A stretch of DNA of 64,000 nt from Metaphire vulgaris (Eukaryota > Annelida > Clitellata > Crassiclitellata > Megascolecidae), in the NCBI GenBank assembly GCA_018105865.1, contig CM030837.1, positions 7,272,225-7,336,224 on the forward strand. The letters are read 5' to 3'. Below the pieces are notes generated by a model. That model was not told where the DNA came from. It worked only from the letters and a program-made list of their open reading frames with translations, and did not search any database. The position numbers were made by a program, and so were the translations under genes. Position 1 is the first letter of the stretch, and each line of letters begins with the position of its first letter. Shown one piece after another: positions 61,080-64,000 of the stretch.

Positions 61080-62483
61080 TAGCAACTTGTCATAGTAGTT
61101 TTTCTAATCTAATATATATCGAAACTGGGCCACAGCTGAATAAATAGTCAACTCAAGCAGGGATGTTGCAAATGAGGTCAATGATTTCTAGGGCCCCTGA
61201 CATTAACAATTTCCAACACCCCATTTTCCAACCTAGTTTGCCACTGCTCAAACCCTAAAAATTTCAGGGATTACTTGACAGGGAAACAATTTTGCTTGAC
61301 AAAGAGATCTTCCAGGTCCAGTCCATGCTACAGTATGTTCAACAGACATAATGAATAATTGCAAATGATATTGCATTTAATTCTGTGACAAAATGCAGCC
61401 CAATCAACAAGTCATTTTTTATAGCCATGTACATTCTCAAAACACAGCTGGGTCAATAGTGTATACATTCTTAATATTAATTTTTACTACGACAACCACA
61501 TATAAAGATGCACATTGTTGGGTCTTGCAACTGTTGATGTAGCACTGCACTATATGTATGCTGTATACAGTAAGAGTGCAACAGTCTACTCCAGACTTTT
61601 GAAATTGGATTCATGACTTTGATGAAATTCATGAACAGTAACTACCAGTAATTTGAGCTAGCAGTAAATAAGATACTCAAATTCCCTCAGAAGAAAATCA
61701 GGATATAAAACCTAATGTGACCCTACAGCAGGGCATTGTGCAGTTTGGACCTACCGGTAATGGCCTAAAGAGTGATAACCTCTCCCCCACTGCTGCTGAG
61801 CTCACAGTGTGTTTTAACAATGCAGAAGTTTGTGCAAAGCAATTTGCCTTAGGCTTTTATATGCACTTACAGCCTTAACTAACACATCAACCTGTCTCCT
61901 GCATGCAATTGTACTAACCAGAAACAGATAAACAGATAGTCTGTTAGACAGTGAGCTTCCCCTTCAGGCTAATAGAAAACCTGTCTTGGTTTTGTTCCTG
62001 CCACTTGGTGCACTGGCAGCCAAAAACTTTTGAAGTTTAGACCTTCATTGTTATTAGTAACCAGTGTCAAATATAGCTTTTGCAGGCTATTTCCCAGGAA
62101 TTTGTGTTCAGTGACCAGGGTCCCATAATTGCAGGGAGGTGTCAATGTCCAGTGTCTCATCTAGACTCCTTGGACCCAGAGGGGAATAGAAATGGGTGGG
62201 AGTGGGTGGTGGGGTTTGATGCTTGGCCCCCTGAAAAAAAGAAAATACAAGTCAAAAATATGATTTCCTGAGGTGAATTTCCACCTTTTGAATTTTAAAT
62301 AAATAGGTTTAACAGTCTGTTTTGGTGATAGCCAACACCACCCCTGAGAAGGGGTTTAGAGGCAGGGGTGTCTGTCACAAATCAGGGGGCTGGAACCTTT
62401 GTGCCAATAGCCACAGGGGGCGTGCTGATTTTTGTTGGCTGGGTGGGTTTAATGTAATCTACACAACCAGGACCCATCTCAAA
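61080..62483. other. Intergenic stretch with no supported gene
   Basis: I found no splice-consistent exon. The stretch is upstream of the aldo-keto reductase start and probably contains its promoter, which I cannot delimit. 'gtgtcaatgtccagtgtc' near 62140 may be a relic of the CAGTGGTGTCAAT family. Confidence 0.4.
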
Positions 62484-63087
62484 CAGTGGCGTATTTACCA
62501 TTGGGCCATTTGGGCCATGCCCACCCCTTTGGTCTTGGCCTAGCCTGTCCTGACCCATCCATTCTGGCCAATCAAGTGCTGTAGTTGCCCCATGTACGTA
62601 TAAAAAGTGAATTCAAGTATATGCCTCTGGTCTTCTAATTAAACCATAACCTTAATTTTATAATCTTGTCACTCCAGCGTTGGCCAAAAAAGACACGTAA
62701 GCTTTTACAGCCAAAAATGATTTTTCACCTGCCACTTGCAATGCCAGAAATTGCAACTGCTGTCTCTCCATCAGTTGTGTTGTGTATTATATAAAAAAGT
62801 TAACCCCCTATGAGCGCTTACATTTTATGCATACAGGGCTTAGTCACAGCCCACAGAATTCCATTTTTTCTCCAATAAAGGTGGCTTGCACATGTTGATG
62901 AAAAGAACATAATCATGCATATTTTCAGAAAAAATTAATCTGGAAAATCTTAAAATGTCACCAGCTTCAGGGGGGCAAATCCTCCCTGACCCCCACCAGG
63001 GGCTATGCCCCAGACCCCCATTATAGGCGAGCGCGAAGTGCGAGCCATGGGCTGCCCCCCTCAACAAAATTATAAATACGCCACCTG
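62484..63087. mobile_element. 604-bp hAT-like non-autonomous element
   Basis: The left end is CAGTGGCGTATTTACCATTG and the right end ATAAATACGCCACCTG. A perfect 8-bp duplication ATCTCAAA lies at 62476-62483 and 63088-63095. The interior lacks a transposase. The right part has G-rich words (tgacccccaccaggggctatgccccag). Confidence 0.93.
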
Positions 63088-63104
63088 ATCTCAAACTACC
63101 ACTC

Positions 63105-63975
63105 CCACCACTCCCACCCCCAAATTGAAAATTTCTCTGCGGATTTGCAAGATCTGCTCGGATGCTCTGCCCGAGGTTTGGTGGGTCCGGATCAGCGAGC
63201 GCAGCCCCTGAATAGCCATAGGTTGTTTGATCAATTAACTTTGAAATTGGCCATCAAAGCTTATTACCACTGCATGACGGGCGGAAACTCCAAACTGCTG
63301 TCCTACTGTGCATACATCCTGCCATAGACGAGCTTTTTAATAAACTCTGCGTTACGTCGAAAGGCCTCGATGCTAACTTAAACCTTATGCACGTGTATTT
63401 GTACCCTAATAGTTCTCAATATAACTATCACCCGTTGGGTAACGTGGCAGCCGCAATGGCCAGGCTTATCTTAAGCGTTCGTATAATTATAAACTATAAG
63501 AGTAAGCTGTGCAGCGGCTTACACTTGCAGAGACCTAGTGATTGAAGTCAAATGTTTGCCTGCTCTAACCTGCCTGTGCAGTATTCCAGTTCGGCAGATG
63601 TTTTTTCCACGGTAACTGCCGCACACACCAACAGCATTGCCGATATCCACGCTATCGTCGCTTCCATTTTGCCCTCTAGTCTAGTGTATGGTACCCTAGT
63701 TTGTCGTCCGCATGACGCTTCCAACGGCGAAGATTGCTGCTAATCGGTTGAAGGGAACTTGAAGCAACAATTCAAGTCCTTCGTTCAACCGACGATCTGT
63801 CAGGTCACAGTTGACCTCGCCAGAGCGATTTTAAAATCCCTCCGCAGAACTCCGAATAAAGCGCCAGTCAACAAAACGGCGGTCGAAGTCTTTCACTGGC
63901 CACCAAGCAGAACACAATGTGAATATGATGTATTGGAAGCCTGTCTGAAAGGGTTCTCTCTCAGCGGGCTCTAAA
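63105..63975 (+). pseudogene. Degenerate protein-coding remnant of unknown origin
   Basis: The base composition and codon pattern change here to look coding. Three successive plus-strand pieces (about 63115-63327, 63328-63545 and 63552-63743), then one at about 63759-63975, are open and rich in ordinary amino acids. They are broken by a frameshift near 63325, an in-frame TGA at 63543-63545, and stops at 63741-63743 and 63973-63975. The first ATG-like starts are not real (63145 is TTG). It could be a large-transposon or an old endogenous viral gene, or an unrecognised host pseudogene. I recognise no diagnostic motif and give no function. It starts just after the hAT element and runs to the window edge. 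Confidence 0.4.
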
Positions 63976-64000
63976 GTCGAACCAATGACGGACCATTACT

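Overview
This is animal nuclear DNA. Genes are split by GT-AG introns, intergenic DNA is AT-rich, and transposon remnants and microsatellites are dense. I see no operons, ribosome-binding sites, CRISPR arrays or prokaryotic signals. The mix of tiny hAT and TTAA elements, CR1/RTE-type LINE scraps and tRNA-derived SINEs, together with very conserved animal genes, fits a marine invertebrate. The recurrent 'taggccta' words make me favour a deuterostome such as an echinoderm or hemichordate, but the species is an inference.

Layout. Positions 1-4213 (+) hold the 3' part of a gene for an unrecognised single-pass membrane protein. Positions 4.3-11.7 kb are a transposon graveyard. At its centre a piggyBac element with intact TTAA target duplications sits inside a hAT-type MITE and has itself been invaded twice. 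Positions 11.75-13.3 kb (-) hold an intronless, broken METAP2 retrocopy. Positions 14.6-35.85 kb (-) carry a complete MLLT10/AF10-type chromatin gene, with PHD and extended PHD fingers, octapeptide motif and leucine zipper. I could phase 17 coding exons to 941 codons plus stop. Its large first intron contains a 3.1-kb transposon with ~0.7-kb inverted arms. Positions 36.7-38.04 kb (-) hold the main exon of an ankyrin-repeat/SOCS-box protein. Positions 43.1-55.2 kb (-) carry a complete CDC16/APC6 gene: 16 exons that phase to 620 residues, the same length as human CDC16. Positions 56.7-61.0 kb (-) carry a six-exon aldo-keto reductase with one single-base frameshift. The window ends in a degenerate coding-like stretch I cannot identify.

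Functionally these are unrelated housekeeping and regulatory genes: H3K79/DOT1L-linked chromatin reading (AF10), ubiquitin ligation (APC/C subunit; SOCS-box adaptor) and carbonyl reduction. Nothing indicates a common pathway.

The most interesting signal is a family of ~72-bp elements flanked by TTAA, with near-identical CCCCTTAAC-type inverted ends. At least five copies are present. One (38365-38436) lies inside a pogo-like MITE whose second copy in this window (42235-42376) preserves the empty TTAA site. That pair is direct within-window evidence of recent mobility. Exon coordinates are my own readings of splice signals, checked by phase and by family similarity recalled from memory; no search was run.
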